A stretch of 64,000 nt of DNA from Gordonia rhizosphera NBRC 16068 (GTDB lineage: Bacteria; Actinomycetota; Actinomycetes; Mycobacteriales; Mycobacteriaceae). Made by a program: the position numbers and the translations under genes. The stretch is from assembly GCF_000298195.1 (NCBI RefSeq), contig NZ_BAHC01000119.1, positions 19,332 to 83,331 on the forward strand. Direction: 5' to 3'. The notes under the pieces are model-generated. The model had not been told where the DNA came from, did no database searches, and saw only the letters and a program-made list of their open reading frames with translations. Positions 8,684 through 19,016 of the stretch are shown here, piece after piece (position 1 is the stretch's first letter; every line of letters starts with the position of its first letter).

Positions 8684-11600
8684 CTCTCCTGCGGTTTCAC
8701 CAGCGGGAACGCCAGCGATTCCCGGATCGACTGGCCGGTGATCAGCATGACGATGCGGTCCACGCCGACGCCGAGTCCGCCGGTCGGCGGCATCGCGTAT
8801 TCGAGGGCCTGCAGGAAGTCCTCGTCGAGTTCCATCGCCTCGGGGTCACCGCCGGCGGCGAGCATCGACTGTGCGGTGAGACGTTTGCGTTGCTCGACCG
8901 GGTCGGTGAGCTCGGTGTAGGCGGTGCCGAGTTCGACTCCCCACGCGACGAGGTCCCACCGTTCGGCCACCCCCGCGATGGAGCGGTGCGCCCGGGTCAG
9001 CGGGGAGGTGGAGGTCGGGAAGTCGACGTAGAAGGTGGGGAAGGTCGTCCTGTCCTCACCGAGGTGCTCGTAGAGTTCGAGCACCACGTGTCCGGCATCC
9101 CAGTCCGGCCGATGGGCGATGCCGAGGCGATCGCAGACGGCGCGCAGCGTCTCCACCGGGGTCGACGGGGTGATCTCCTCGCCCGCCCCTTCCGACACCG
9201 CGTCGTGCACCGATCGGATCGGCCAGGGCCCGGAGATGTCGATGCGGGCGGTGCTGCCGTCCGGTTCGGTGCGGAAGATGACCGGCTCGCCGTGCGCCGC
9301 GATGGCCGCGTTCTGGATCATCTCGCGGGTCAGGTCGAGCATGGTGCGGTAATCGCCGTGCGCGGCGTAGGCCTCGAGGCTGGTGAACTCGGGGTTGTGG
9401 CTGAAGTCGACACCCTCGTTGCGGAAGTTGCGACCGATCTCGAACACCTTCTCCACACCGCCGACGCAGAGTCGCTTGAGGTAGAGCTCCGGCGCGATAC
9501 GCAGGTAGAGGTCGAGGTCATAGGCGTTGATGTGCGTCTGGAACGGTGTGGCATTCGCACCGCCGTGGATCTGCTGCAGGATCGGCGTCTCCACCTCGAG
9601 GAACCCCCGGCCGGACATGAAATCGCGCAACGACTTCACCACCAGGCTGCGCGTCGCGAGCAGCTCCCGGCTTCGCGCGTTGATGGCGAGGTCGACGTAG
9701 CGTTGGCGTACACACGCCTCCGGGTCGCTCAGCCCGCTCCACTTGTCCGGCAACGGCCGCAGACACTTGCCGAGCATCCGCCACGACGTCGCGAGCACCG
9801 ACAGCTCCCCGGTCCGGCTGTGGCCGATCTCACCCGACACCTCGATCAGATCCCCGAGGTCGGTGCAGCACGCGAAATCCGGTGCATCCGGGTCGATCCG
9901 GGACGCCTCGACGAGTACCTGGACCTCCCCGGACCAGTCGTGCACCGCCGCGAAGGCGACCTTGCCGAAATCACGCAGGCGGGTCACCCGCCCGGCGATC
10001 CGGACCACCGTGCCGGCGGGGGCCGCCGTGGCGGTCGCGATGGTGTGGCTGGGTGGGCGGGCCGGCGGGTACGGATCGATGCCGTCGGCGGCGAGCCGTT
10101 CCATCTTGGCGACCCGTACCCGGACCTGTTCGGGCCGGGATACCTCCGCGCTCTGCGGGCCGGCCTCCGCCTCGAGGTCGGCGACGAGGATGTCCACGTC
10201 GACCCCGGGCGGGATCGACGACGCACCCCGCGTGTAGTGCCGGGCCCGGCCGAACTGGGGCAGCCGGACGAAGCCCTCGGTCACGATCCCGGCCAGGGCG
10301 ACCCGCGGCAACATCCGGTTGTCCTCGTAGCAGAGATAGCGCGGCTGCCAGTCCGGCCGATACTTCGCATTGGATTTGTACAGCGACTCCATCTGGAAGA
10401 ACCGCGAGCCGAACATGAGCACCGAGTAGGTCGCCCGCATCACCGGGCCCGCGCCGATCTCGGCGCCGTGTTCGAAGAACGCGCGGAAGGTCGCGAAGTT
10501 CAGTGAGATCTCGGTGATGCCGTGCTGTTCGGAGTTCCGGACCAGTTCGGTCACCATCGTCTCGATGACACCGTTCACCGATCCGCGATCACGGCGCATC
10601 AGATCCAGCGACACCCCCGTGCGGCCCCACGGCACGAAGGACAGCATCCCGACGACCTTCTCGGCGGCAGTTCCCTCCGCCTCCACCGCCTCCACCAGCA
10701 GGCAGTTCCCGTCGGCCGGGTCGCCCAGCCGGCCCAGTGCCATCGCGAAACCGCGTTCCTCGTCGGTGTCGCGCCACGCATCCGACCGGGCGATCACCTC
10801 GGACATCTCCGCATCCGACAACTCGCCGTGCCGCCGGATCCGGACGGTGATGCCGGCCCGCTTCGTCCGGGTGACCGCCTGCCGGACACCCTTCATCGCG
10901 GGTCCGTTGATGCTGTAGTCGCGGGTGTACAGGATCGCCTCGTCGCCGATGGCCAAGGACCCGAATCCGGCCTCGTCGTAGGCCGCGGCGCCGAGGGCAC
11001 TCGACCCCATGGCCGCCGGGTGCCAGCCGTACCGGTCGCAGAGGGCGAGGAACTCGACGATCGCGTCCCCCCAGGAGCTCGGATCACCGATGGGGTCGCC
11101 ACCCGCGATGCCGACACCGAGTTCGACCCGGTAGGTCACCGCGGCGCGACCGTCCGGCGAGAACACCACGGCCTTGTCGCGGCGTGTGGAGAAGTAGGCA
11201 AGCGAGTCGTCGTCGCCGAACCTCGTAGTCAGGGCGCGGATGAGTTTCTCGTCGTCGGCGGTGATCAAGGATCTCAGTCGCACCGACCGGAACAACACGA
11301 CTGCCGCGGCGATGAGCGCGAGCGCACCGAACAGTCCGAGCAACCCGTTGACGACCGCGTAGCTGTGGCGACCGTCGAATGCGGCATCCTGGTCGACCGA
11401 GCCGAATGCGACGACCCGGTTGAAGGCATACGGCAGTCGGTCGGCCCTGGTCAGCGTGTGCGGGAGGAGCCAGACCAATCCCCAGCCCAGCAGTGTGCCC
11501 AGCACGAGACCCGACACGAGCACTCCGAGGGCGGCGGGGAGCGCACCCCGACGTACCCGCGTGTAGAACTGCCGATAGGTCGCGATCAGGAACACGAGGG

Positions 11601-12090
11601 CCGCGACGTCGACGGCGATGCCGAGGACCAGGTTGACCCTGTCGGTCTCGGTCACCTCCAGTGTGTCCGCGAACGCCGGCACCAGGTACAGCGCGTTGCC
11701 GGCGATGTACAGCACGAGGTAGACGACGCAGATCCACCACGCGATGCGTTTGCGCGCGGACAGCGCGAAGGCGAGGAGAGCGAGAACGAACGCCCACGCG
11801 AAACTCGTGTCCGGCAGGGTGATGATGAAGGTGTCCACGTAGTCGCGCGGCACGTGGATGAGATTGCGCAACCACGGGAACAGACTCGACAGCAGCGAGA
11901 TCGCGGACAGCACGCCGACGACGGTGCCGGCGATCCGTGGCGCGTTGCGGCCGAAGCCGCGGGGAGTGCGGATGCGATCGATCAGATCGTTGGAGCGCCG
12001 CTGCGCCGACGCCCGGTCGCGGGGCGGGCGTAGGGTACCGAGGTCATCGTCGACGACGGGTGGTACGAGGTCGGACGCTTGCGCAGCCAT
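8680..12090 (-). CDS. lysX: bifunctional lysylphosphatidylglycerol synthetase / lysine-tRNA ligase
   Basis: This 1136-residue LysX charges tRNA with lysine and transfers lysine to phosphatidylglycerol. The product lowers membrane negative charge and protects against cationic peptides. Order of domains: a membrane region of about seven helices (about residues 45-290); a DUF2156/MprF-type transferase domain (about 290-600); an OB-fold anticodon domain (about 690-780); and a class II LysRS catalytic core to the C-terminus. The core shows [18 protein letters not shown], a motif-2 region [15 protein letters not shown] and motif 3 [12 protein letters not shown]. Length and order match mycobacterial LysX (Rv1640c, about 1170 residues). 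The start ATG 12090 has only a weak ribosome site. The next gene overlaps its stop. Confidence 0.95.
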   Translation of the reverse strand: MAAQASDLVPPVVDDDLGTLRPPRDRASAQRRSNDLIDRIRTPRGFGRNAPRIAGTVVGVLSAISLLSSLFPWLRNLIHVPRDYVDTFIITLPDTSFAWAFVLALLAFALSARKRIAWWICVVYLVLYIAGNALYLVPAFADTLEVTETDRVNLVLGIAVDVAALVFLIATYRQFYTRVRRGALPAALGVLVSGLVLGTLLGWGLVWLLPHTLTRADRLPYAFNRVVAFGSVDQDAAFDGRHSYAVVNGLLGLFGALALIAAAVVLFRSVRLRSLITADDEKLIRALTTRFGDDDSLAYFSTRRDKAVVFSPDGRAAVTYRVELGVGIAGGDPIGDPSSWGDAIVEFLALCDRYGWHPAAMGSSALGAAAYDEAGFGSLAIGDEAILYTRDYSINGPAMKGVRQAVTRTKRAGITVRIRRHGELSDAEMSEVIARSDAWRDTDEERGFAMALGRLGDPADGNCLLVEAVEAEGTAAEKVVGMLSFVPWGRTGVSLDLMRRDRGSVNGVIETMVTELVRNSEQHGITEISLNFATFRAFFEHGAEIGAGPVMRATYSVLMFGSRFFQMESLYKSNAKYRPDWQPRYLCYEDNRMLPRVALAGIVTEGFVRLPQFGRARHYTRGASSIPPGVDVDILVADLEAEAGPQSAEVSRPEQVRVRVAKMERLAADGIDPYPPARPPSHTIATATAAPAGTVVRIAGRVTRLRDFGKVAFAAVHDWSGEVQVLVEASRIDPDAPDFACCTDLGDLIEVSGEIGHSRTGELSVLATSWRMLGKCLRPLPDKWSGLSDPEACVRQRYVDLAINARSRELLATRSLVVKSLRDFMSGRGFLEVETPILQQIHGGANATPFQTHINAYDLDLYLRIAPELYLKRLCVGGVEKVFEIGRNFRNEGVDFSHNPEFTSLEAYAAHGDYRTMLDLTREMIQNAAIAAHGEPVIFRTEPDGSTARIDISGPWPIRSVHDAVSEGAGEEITPSTPVETLRAVCDRLGIAHRPDWDAGHVVLELYEHLGEDRTTFPTFYVDFPTSTSPLTRAHRSIAGVAERWDLVAWGVELGTAYTELTDPVEQRKRLTAQSMLAAGGDPEAMELDEDFLQALEYAMPPTGGLGVGVDRIVMLITGQSIRESLAFPLVKPQER

Positions 12091-12146
12091 GATGCCGACG
12101 GTAGTCGGAGGTCGCGTCCTCGGCCGGGCTTGGGCAAGATGATGAC

Positions 12147-12359
12147 GTGGACGATGTACCGATTCGCGACGACTCGATCCGACTGGGCCAATTCCTCAAG
12201 CTCGCCAACCTGATCGACTCCGGGTCGGAGGCCAAAGAGGTGATCGCCGAAGGCCTGGTGCGGGTGAACGGAGAGGTGGAGACCCGGCGGGGACGGCAGC
12301 TGATGCCCGGTGACGAGGTCGCGTTCGCCGGCCACGGCGCCCGTGTCACCCGAGGGTGA
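12147..12359 (+). CDS. small S4-domain RNA-binding protein
   Basis: This 70-residue protein is almost entirely an S4 RNA-binding fold: [40 protein letters not shown] is the classic alpha-L pattern. It resembles YbcJ/RlbA-type stand-alone S4 proteins that bind structured rRNA. The start is GTG 12147. The nearby ATG at 12142 is in another frame. It is divergent from lysX across 56 bp that must hold both promoters. Confidence 0.85.
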   Translation: MDDVPIRDDSIRLGQFLKLANLIDSGSEAKEVIAEGLVRVNGEVETRRGRQLMPGDEVAFAGHGARVTRG

Positions 12360-12370
12360 GCAACGATCCG

Positions 12371-12523
12371 TCAGGAATGCAGTCGCTTGAGTTCTGCGGG
12401 CGTGGCGAGGCGCTCCGCCTCGGCCGGGAACATGCGCGCGGTGCGGCCACGCCCGAAACGACCGGCAATGGAGCTCAGCACTGAGCTACGACGTGAGTGT
12501 GAGGGTGAGTAAGTCAATCTCAT
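12371..12523 (-). CDS. small basic protein, 50 residues, function unknown
   Basis: A short ORF starts at ATG 12521-12523 and ends TGA 12371-12373. The product begins MRLTYSPSHSRRSS and ends AELKRLHS. It is rich in Arg and Ser and has no membrane segment. An AGGGAAG ribosome site lies 10 bp upstream, and an AT-rich promoter-like stretch (12524-12600) precedes it, unlike random ORFs here. I recognise no family. The C-terminal half (MFPAEAERLATPAELKRL) looks like a genuine amphipathic segment. It could still be a chance ORF. Confidence 0.45.
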   Translation of the reverse strand: MRLTYSPSHSRRSSVLSSIAGRFGRGRTARMFPAEAERLATPAELKRLHS

Positions 12524-12692
12524 GACCAATCACTTCCCTGATTTACTGCAAGAGACTCGATCTTCGTTTTACTGTAGTAGGCCTGCGGTCGGCACCCAAG
12601 AGATTTTCCGTCCGGGAATCGTTGGTTACGTCACACCCGGATACATCGATGATGGCACGGTCGGTGTTACGTCCACGGGAGCGACGCGGCGC
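12524..12692. promoter_or_regulatory. AT-rich intergenic region with repeated TTTACTG(C/T)A
   Basis: This stretch is much lower in GC than its surroundings. TTTACTGCA at about 12542 and TTTACTGTA at about 12568 are near-identical and separated by roughly two and a half helical turns. They lie upstream of the 50-residue ORF on the minus strand and could be a regulator site. No known box was recognised. Confidence 0.35.
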
Positions 12693-13589
12693 TCAGGCGA
12701 GGCCGGCGAGGAAGTTTCGTGCCCAGGCCACGGCCGTGACGCCGGGCTTCACCTCGAAGGCCTGATAGTTACCGTGGGAACCCGAGTTCAGGAACCGGTC
12801 GAAAGCGAGGATCTGTTGGCGGGCGCGCGCGTTGCTGAGCTCGTATGTGACCTTACCCAGCCCGCCCTGGCGGAGGAGCTCGTCGACGATCGCCCCCGCC
12901 TCGGCCTGGTATTGCCCGAGCTGGCTGGGTGTCGGGTCGCTGGTCTCGGCGAGGTAGCCGGCGATCCGCGTGACGTAGAAGTCGCGCGGGACATTGCAGT
13001 AGAGGTCCCGTGGTTCGCAGATCGTGAACGCGCGCGGGAGGAGCCATCCCATGCCGCCGCGGCGCGGACCCCCGCTGCCCTGGCCCTCGAGCGGCGGACC
13101 GACGAGATTGTTGTCGTGGGATCGCCGCGGGTCGGACAGCAGCACCACGCCGGCGACCTGGCCGGGACGGATACCCGCGCGTCCGGTCCCGATCTCGGAC
13201 GCCACGTCACCGGCCGCGTCCGCGCCCTGGCTGTAGCCGGTGAGCGCGATGCGGGTGCGCGGGCAGCGGCGCAGCATGGTCACTGCCAGACCGGTTGTGT
13301 TGGCCACCGCCTGCGCCTTGGATTTGCCGTAGACGGCCTTCTCCCAGGGGAATGCGGTGGCGTCGTAGCCGACGTAGTCGACGCGGGTCTCGGGTCCGAG
13401 CCCCGCGGTCACCGCGCCGAGTAACCCGGGATTCTGGTTGTTCGCCCAGGTGCCGGGTATCGCGAGGACATAGAGCTTGGGACATCCCCGAGGTCCGGGA
13501 GCGGCCTGTGCCGGCGCAGCAAATCCCGCCATGACCGCGACGGTGATGACCAGCGTGACGATCGCGGTGACCGTGGCGCGAAGTCGCAT
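12693..13589 (-). CDS. secreted cutinase-family serine esterase
   Basis: This 298-residue protein has a Sec signal peptide (about residues 1-29, cleavage at AQA-A) followed by a cutinase/alpha-beta hydrolase domain. The catalytic serine is in GYSQG, a disulfide-type Cys follows the signal, and CEPRDLYC near the C-terminal third carries the catalytic Asp region as in mycobacterial Culp proteins. Such enzymes cleave ester bonds of lipids or polyesters outside the cell. The start ATG 13589 has GGGAGGGG upstream. The gene begins 31 bp downstream of the tandem TetR gene, on the same strand, so it is probably in its operon and a likely target. Confidence 0.87.
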   Translation of the reverse strand: MRLRATVTAIVTLVITVAVMAGFAAPAQAAPGPRGCPKLYVLAIPGTWANNQNPGLLGAVTAGLGPETRVDYVGYDATAFPWEKAVYGKSKAQAVANTTGLAVTMLRRCPRTRIALTGYSQGADAAGDVASEIGTGRAGIRPGQVAGVVLLSDPRRSHDNNLVGPPLEGQGSGGPRRGGMGWLLPRAFTICEPRDLYCNVPRDFYVTRIAGYLAETSDPTPSQLGQYQAEAGAIVDELLRQGGLGKVTYELSNARARQQILAFDRFLNSGSHGNYQAFEVKPGVTAVAWARNFLAGLA

Positions 13590-13620
13590 CCGACCCCTCC
13601 CGACTCGGAGTCCGTTCAGG

Positions 13621-14934
13621 TCACGAGTCTAAACGTGTCGGACGCTTCTCGGCGGGGTCTGGCGACCGCGTGTCCCCGGCGCGCGGCGGCGTCGACCACA
13701 GCACTGCCGTGGCCAGGTGGCGGGCGTAGTCGGGAAGCGCCGGCGAGCGCACCGACGGCACGCGCACGACGCCGTTGATGACGGCGATCGCCAGGTCCAC
13801 CAGTGCCTGCGCCTCCATGGGGTCGAGTTCGGGGCGGACCATCATCAGCAGTCGCCGCCACTCGGCGACGTACTCGCTGTAATTACGGGCGACCTCGTCT
13901 CCCGCCGGTCCGTCGATGAGCGCACCGAACGACAGGGACACCGTGACGAGGTCCCAGTGCCGGTAGGCCATGAGCGAATACATGGCGACGAGTTCGGCCA
14001 GCGCGTTCTCGGGGCCGCGGAATTGATTCAGCAGACCTCCCAGATGCAGCCACAGCCCCTCGAAGATGCGGGAGACACCACGGACGATGATGTCGCGTTT
14101 GCTGGGGTAGTAGTTGTAGACGCTGGGCCCGGCGATGCCCACGACCTCGCCGATGTCGTCCATGCTGACCGCCGCATAGCCCCGCTGCGCAAACAATCGG
14201 ATCGCTGCGTCGAGCACCGCCTCGCGACGCGACAGGGGCTGCAGCACGGTGGTCTCCGGGTCACCGGTGTCTGTCGTCGTCGAGTCGAACCTCTCCCGCC
14301 CGGCCGCCACGACCGCGTTGGCCGCCGACACGAGATACTCTTTCTGCATCGCCGGGGGCACGTCCAGCGGTCGGTGCCCCGGCCAGTCGATCACCGAGAA
14401 GATGCCCCACGTCGTGACCCTCGGCGGGATGCATCCCTCGTCGGCGCCCACGACGATGGAGTCGGCGACGAATCGTGCGACCTCGGACACCCGCGCGACG
14501 AATCGCGTCATCTCGTCGGCGGTGAGATGCCCGGAGTCCCGGGACCAGACGAGGTCGAAGGCACCGGCGGCCAGGGCCGCCTCGGCCACTCGCCCGCCGA
14601 TCTCCGACCAGTCGTCGGCCCCCTCGGCCGTCAGCGTCGCCAACAGCGCCTCGTACTTGCTGACCTTCGTGTCGAGCACCTCTACGAGGAGTTCGTGTTT
14701 GCTGCGATAGTGCCGGTAGAGAGCGCTCGGGACGATACCGACGGCCGCGGCGATGTCGCTCATCCCGACGTCGTGATACCCCTTCGCGGCGAACAACTCG
14801 CCTGCGGCGGCGAGGATGCGCTGCCGGCGGTCCTTGGGACGGCTGCGCCTTTCCTGGGAGCCTCCTCCGGGGGTCGACGTCCGCATCGAGTTCCTGTCAT
14901 TCAGTGGAATCCGTGTCCTCTGTTCGGGGTACAT
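13621..14934 (-). CDS. tandem TetR-family regulator with two DNA-binding domains
   Basis: The protein of about 437 residues contains two complete TetR-type helix-turn-helix regions. The first (RRQRILAAAGELFAAKGY ... SALYRHYRSKHELL) lies near residues 35-85. The second (RREAVLDAAIRLFAQRGY ... PSVYNYYPSKRDIIV) lies near 230-280. Each is followed by its own helical ligand-type domain. A single TetR protein is usually about 200 residues, so this is a fused pair that could bind an operator as a monomer. I prefer ATG 14934 because GGAAGAG sits 8 bp upstream. GTG 14949 is the alternative. It is followed by the cutinase gene. Confidence 0.85.
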   Translation of the reverse strand: MYPEQRTRIPLNDRNSMRTSTPGGGSQERRSRPKDRRQRILAAAGELFAAKGYHDVGMSDIAAAVGIVPSALYRHYRSKHELLVEVLDTKVSKYEALLATLTAEGADDWSEIGGRVAEAALAAGAFDLVWSRDSGHLTADEMTRFVARVSEVARFVADSIVVGADEGCIPPRVTTWGIFSVIDWPGHRPLDVPPAMQKEYLVSAANAVVAAGRERFDSTTTDTGDPETTVLQPLSRREAVLDAAIRLFAQRGYAAVSMDDIGEVVGIAGPSVYNYYPSKRDIIVRGVSRIFEGLWLHLGGLLNQFRGPENALAELVAMYSLMAYRHWDLVTVSLSFGALIDGPAGDEVARNYSEYVAEWRRLLMMVRPELDPMEAQALVDLAIAVINGVVRVPSVRSPALPDYARHLATAVLWSTPPRAGDTRSPDPAEKRPTRLDS

Positions 14935-15020
14935 GGCGGGCTCTTCCACTGTGCCCTACCCATACATGTGAGGCGACCCGATCCGGCAAGGTCGTCGACA
15001 AATCTTCACAGTCGTCGACA

Positions 15021-16346
15021 TCAGTGGCCTGCGCAGCCGCGACGCTCGTAATCGGCGGGCGAACGAAGGTACCGGGCGGTGGGCAGATACGAACCCATCG
15101 TGGCGCGTTCCCGTCCCGGCGCGGCCTGCTGCACCGAGGATGTGAACCCGGGGTCGGGCAGCATGTTGCGCAGGAGGAGCATGGCCTGCGGGCCGGCGCC
15201 GGCGGGCAGCCAGGTCACCCCGCAGGCCGCGCGGGCGTTGGCCGGACGCCGGTCCGCCGCGGACACCACGACCGTGTACCAACCATCCGCGTCCACCGGG
15301 ATCTGCTCGTCGTAGGCGCACCCGAGGTAGGCGGTCGTGAGGGCATTCTCGGTGCAGACCGACCAGTAGCGCACCTGTCCGCCGCCCATCGTGGTCTCCC
15401 CCGACGCCGTTCGTGGTGCGGTCGGAGCCCGTCCGCGCAGTTCCAGCACGCTGCCGTAACCGGCATCCGTCGTCGCGAAGACGTACTTGTTGTCGGGGTT
15501 GTCGAAGAAGCCGCCTGTACCGAGCGGCCCCGCGAGGTCACCGATGCGATCGGCGATGTCCCGTCCGGGCCTGCCACCGGCCAGGACGATGGCGAGCGCC
15601 TGCGCGGTCCCGGTGAACTTGTGCCAGCTCGGTGGATTCGTCCCGAAGGTCCCCGCAGGTCGCGGGAAATATGCGGCCGGTGCGAGACCGGCGGCCGAGG
15701 GACCGGTGACGACGGCGCCGGGCGCGCCACCCGCGCACGACGGCATCGGGGCCCGGGCACCGCGTGCATCCACGGTTGTCAGTGTCGGCAGGCCGACACC
15801 TCCGGACTGATCGGTCCCGTCGTCGGGGACGTAGACGCGCCAGAGCACCAGCGCAAACCCCGGTGGCGACGTGCGCGTACCGTCCGCGCTCGTCGTGTAG
15901 AGGGTGTTGGCGGCCCGTCCGGTCCGCGGCACGCGCCCATCGGTGAGGCGGACGGTGAAGTCGCGTCGCGATGCGGCGCGATCGGCGCCCACATGAAACG
16001 GGTTCGTCGATCCCGGGTCCGGACGGATCTCGATATCGGACAGACCGTCGATGGACTGCGCTGCCACCGAGTAGGTCGCCAACGAGACGTAGCGTGCGTA
16101 TGGGTAGGCACCACGGATCTCGACGTGGCCGCCGGCGGGCACCCGAACCGCGCTGACCCAGTACGCGGCCGCCGAGTCCGGATAAGCGATGTTGCCGGAG
16201 TCGGGCGCAACCTTGCGCATCCACGCACACGACGTGGGCAGCGCCGGCTGCGCGGTCGCGGGTGCTGCGACCACCGTGACACCCGCCGCGGTGCTGAGCA
16301 CCGCGAGCAGTGCGGCGATCCATCGAGATCTCCTGGTCCTCGGCAT
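15021..16346 (-). CDS. secreted protein of unknown function
   Basis: This 441-residue protein has a clear Sec signal (about residues 1-33, cleavage TAQ-P). The mature protein has several cysteines and predicted beta-rich stretches. AAYWVSAVRVPAGGHVEIRG and YPYARYVSLATYSVAAQSIDGLSD suggest an envelope or surface role, but I recognise no catalytic motif or named family. The length, signal peptide and GAGGAACG ribosome site at the ATG support a real gene. It is transcribed in the same direction as the antiporter gene upstream, about 14 bp away, so the two may be co-transcribed. Confidence 0.75.
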   Translation of the reverse strand: MPRTRRSRWIAALLAVLSTAAGVTVVAAPATAQPALPTSCAWMRKVAPDSGNIAYPDSAAAYWVSAVRVPAGGHVEIRGAYPYARYVSLATYSVAAQSIDGLSDIEIRPDPGSTNPFHVGADRAASRRDFTVRLTDGRVPRTGRAANTLYTTSADGTRTSPPGFALVLWRVYVPDDGTDQSGGVGLPTLTTVDARGARAPMPSCAGGAPGAVVTGPSAAGLAPAAYFPRPAGTFGTNPPSWHKFTGTAQALAIVLAGGRPGRDIADRIGDLAGPLGTGGFFDNPDNKYVFATTDAGYGSVLELRGRAPTAPRTASGETTMGGGQVRYWSVCTENALTTAYLGCAYDEQIPVDADGWYTVVVSAADRRPANARAACGVTWLPAGAGPQAMLLLRNMLPDPGFTSSVQQAAPGRERATMGSYLPTARYLRSPADYERRGCAGH

Positions 16347-16360
16347 CGTTCCTCGATCCC

Positions 16361-17554
16361 CTAAGCAGGACTGATCCGTGGTGATGCGACCGCCCGTTCA
16401 CCGAGCAGCTGCGCGATCGGTGTGTCGGTGGCGCTGTGGGCGGCGATCGACAGGATCACCGTCGCCGTCGTCAGGGCGAAGACCTCCGCCGCCGAGTCGA
16501 TACCCGACGACATCACCAGCAGTCCGTAGACCACACTGGCGAATCCTTTCGGCCCGAACCACGCCGCGGCCAGACGTTCGTTGCGGGCCAGTCGGCTGCC
16601 GATCAGTGCCAGCATCACCGGGACGGGACGACCGACGACCAGCACCAGCACGGCGAACACCCATCCCGCCACACCGATCGAACCCAGCAGCTCGGCGGTG
16701 ATCAGGGCACCGAATGCGAGCAGTGCGGCGTTCTTCGCCAGCTCACTGACCAGTTCACCCACGGGTGCGAAGGAGTCCGATGCCCCGGGGCTGACCGTGG
16801 CCAGCGTGATACCGGCGGTGAACGCCGCGATGTAGGGGTTCGCACCGAGCTGATCGGACGCGATGTAGAGCAGGATCGCGATCGCCAGCGGCCCGACTGC
16901 CGCAGCTCGGGGCGTCACCCCCAGCACCGGCAGACGCACCAGCCCCTCACCGATCAGTGGTGCGATCACCCCCAATGCCAGACCGAGGACGATCTCGATG
17001 AGCACCGTGCCCACCGAGGTCTCCTCCCCGCCGACCTCCCCGCCGAGCGTGCCGATCAGCACGAGGACGGCCGGCAGCGCCAGCCCGTCGTTCAACCCGC
17101 TCTCGATGTTCAGCAGACTGCGCAGCCCACCGGGGACGTCGTCGCGCCCCACCAGCGCCGAGGCGAACACGGGATCGGTCGGCGCCAGGATGGCGCCGAG
17201 CAGCATCGAGGTGGTCCAGTCGAGTCCCACCAGCCAGTACGCGAGTGCGCTGACGACCAGGAAGGTCAACGGCATGCCGATGAGCAGCGCCCGGGCCGGG
17301 TCTCGCCACTCTCGCCGCAACTTCGGCAGCGGCGCGCGCTGACCGTCGGAGAACAGCACCGCGAACAAGGTGATCGACGCGATGTCGCGCACCGTGTCCA
17401 TGCCGAGGTGCTCGGCGTCGAGCACGAGCGGTCCCGCCAGCAGACCCGCGAACAGGAAGATCCCCGACGTGGACAGCGGGCTGCGTGACGACAGGTTCGA
17501 CAGCAGGACCGCGGCCAGCAGCGCCAGACCGAACGTGGTGGCGAACGCCGTCAT
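16361..17554 (-). CDS. cation:proton antiporter (CPA1/NhaP-like)
   Basis: This protein of 397 residues has about 10-12 TM helices. LLGAILAPTDPVFASALVG carries the TDP motif of the antiporter core, and SGLNDGLALPAVL carries a conserved Asp used for ion exchange. Such proteins swap cytoplasmic Na+ or K+ for external H+. I chose ATG 17552-17554 (MTAFATTFG), 7 bp after the gltD stop. A longer reading from 17614 would overlap gltD and add a basic non-hydrophobic leader. Its place after gltBD may only reflect read-through. Confidence 0.85.
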   Translation of the reverse strand: MTAFATTFGLALLAAVLLSNLSSRSPLSTSGIFLFAGLLAGPLVLDAEHLGMDTVRDIASITLFAVLFSDGQRAPLPKLRREWRDPARALLIGMPLTFLVVSALAYWLVGLDWTTSMLLGAILAPTDPVFASALVGRDDVPGGLRSLLNIESGLNDGLALPAVLVLIGTLGGEVGGEETSVGTVLIEIVLGLALGVIAPLIGEGLVRLPVLGVTPRAAAVGPLAIAILLYIASDQLGANPYIAAFTAGITLATVSPGASDSFAPVGELVSELAKNAALLAFGALITAELLGSIGVAGWVFAVLVLVVGRPVPVMLALIGSRLARNERLAAAWFGPKGFASVVYGLLVMSSGIDSAAEVFALTTATVILSIAAHSATDTPIAQLLGERAVASPRISPA

Positions 17555-17561
17555 CGGCGGA

Positions 17562-19016
17562 TCAGCGCTGTGCGACCTGGGTCGGATAGATCGGCGTCGG
17601 CAGCTCGGACCCACCGGTCAGATACGCGTCGGCCGCCGCCGCAGCCGATCGGCCCTCGGCGATCGCCCACACGATCAGTGACTGTCCACGACCGGCGTCA
17701 CCGGCGACGAACACGCCGTGGAGGCCCACCGCCGCGAAGTTGTCGTCGCGTTTGATGTTGCCGCGCTGGTCGTATTCGACGCCCACCTTGTCCAGCAGGT
17801 CGCCGCGCTCGGGCCCGACGAATCCCATGGCCAGGAGCACCAGGTCGCACTCGAGTTCGAAGTCGGTACCTTCCACCTTCTGGAAGCGACCGTCGCGCAT
17901 GGCGACCTCGTGCGCCTTCAGGTGGGTGACGGTGCCGTTCTCGCCGAGGAATTCCTCGGTGTTGACCGAGAACACCCGCTCGCCGCCCTCTTCGTGCGCC
18001 GACGACACGCGATACATCAGCGGGTAGGTCGGCCACGGGGTGGAGGAGGCGCGCTCCTTCGGCGGGCGCGGCATGATCTCGAACTGGTGGACGATCTCGG
18101 CGCCCTGCCGCAGCGCGGTGCCCAGGCAGTCGGCCCCGGTGTCACCGCCGCCGATGATGACGACCTTCTTACCCTTCGCGGTGATCTGGTTCTCGACGGT
18201 GTCGCCGAGCTGCACGCGGTTGGCCTGCGGCAGATACTCCATCGCCTGATGGATGCCGTCGAGTTCGCGGCCACTGATGGGCAGGTCGCGACCGATGGTC
18301 GACCCGTTGGCCAGGATGACCGCGTCAAAGTCGGCGCGCAGCTGCTCGACGGTGACGTCGACACCCACGTTGACGCCCGGCCGGAAGACGGTGCCCTCAG
18401 CCTCCATCTGCTCGAGCCGGCGGTCGATGTGCCGCTTCTCCATCTTGAACTCGGGGATTCCATAGCGCAGCAGACCACCGATGCGGTCGGCACGCTCGAA
18501 CAGGGTCACGTCGTGGCCGGCGCGGGTGAGCTGCTGGGCGGCGGCGAGCCCCGCCGGACCGGAGCCGACGACGGCGACCGATTTCCCGGTCTTTTCGGTC
18601 GGCAGAACCGGTGCCACCCAGCCGTTTTCGAAGGCGTTGTCGATGAGCTCGACCTCGACCTGCTTGATCGTGACGGCGGGCTGGTTGATGCCGAGCACGC
18701 ACGACGCCTCACACGGGGCCGGGCACAGCCGCCCGGTGAACTCCGGGAAGTTGTTGGTGGCGTGCAGCCGCTCGATCCCGTCGTGCCAGCGACCCTTGTA
18801 GACCAGGTCATTCCACTCGGGGATCAGGTTCCCGAGCGGGCAGCCGTTGTGGCAGAACGGAATTCCGCAGTCCATGCAGCGACTGGCCTGGGTCTCGAGC
18901 TCGGCGTGGCCGAAGTCGGTGTAGACCTCTTTCCAGTCGAGCAGTCGCAGCTCGACCGGCCGGCGGTCGGGCACTTCCCGCTCGGTGTGCTTGAGGAATC
19001 CTCTGGGGTCAGCCAC
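17562..19016 (-). CDS. gltD: glutamate synthase small subunit
   Basis: This 484-residue beta subunit of NADPH-dependent GOGAT passes electrons from NADPH through FAD to the large subunit. The N-terminal Cys cluster ([17 protein letters not shown] near residue 42 onward, and CPAPCEASC) binds Fe-S centres. It is followed by the FAD dinucleotide fold [15 protein letters not shown] and the NADPH fold [14 protein letters not shown]. The start is GTG 19016, inside the last codons of gltB (8-bp overlap), so the two subunits are translationally coupled. Confidence 0.96.
   Translation of the reverse strand: MADPRGFLKHTEREVPDRRPVELRLLDWKEVYTDFGHAELETQASRCMDCGIPFCHNGCPLGNLIPEWNDLVYKGRWHDGIERLHATNNFPEFTGRLCPAPCEASCVLGINQPAVTIKQVEVELIDNAFENGWVAPVLPTEKTGKSVAVVGSGPAGLAAAQQLTRAGHDVTLFERADRIGGLLRYGIPEFKMEKRHIDRRLEQMEAEGTVFRPGVNVGVDVTVEQLRADFDAVILANGSTIGRDLPISGRELDGIHQAMEYLPQANRVQLGDTVENQITAKGKKVVIIGGGDTGADCLGTALRQGAEIVHQFEIMPRPPKERASSTPWPTYPLMYRVSSAHEEGGERVFSVNTEEFLGENGTVTHLKAHEVAMRDGRFQKVEGTDFELECDLVLLAMGFVGPERGDLLDKVGVEYDQRGNIKRDDNFAAVGLHGVFVAGDAGRGQSLIVWAIAEGRSAAAAADAYLTGGSELPTPIYPTQVAQR

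Noticed and set aside
8890..10506. Plus-strand frame of 538 codons
   Set aside because: Antisense to lysX, very rich in Arg, Gly and Asp, and no domain.
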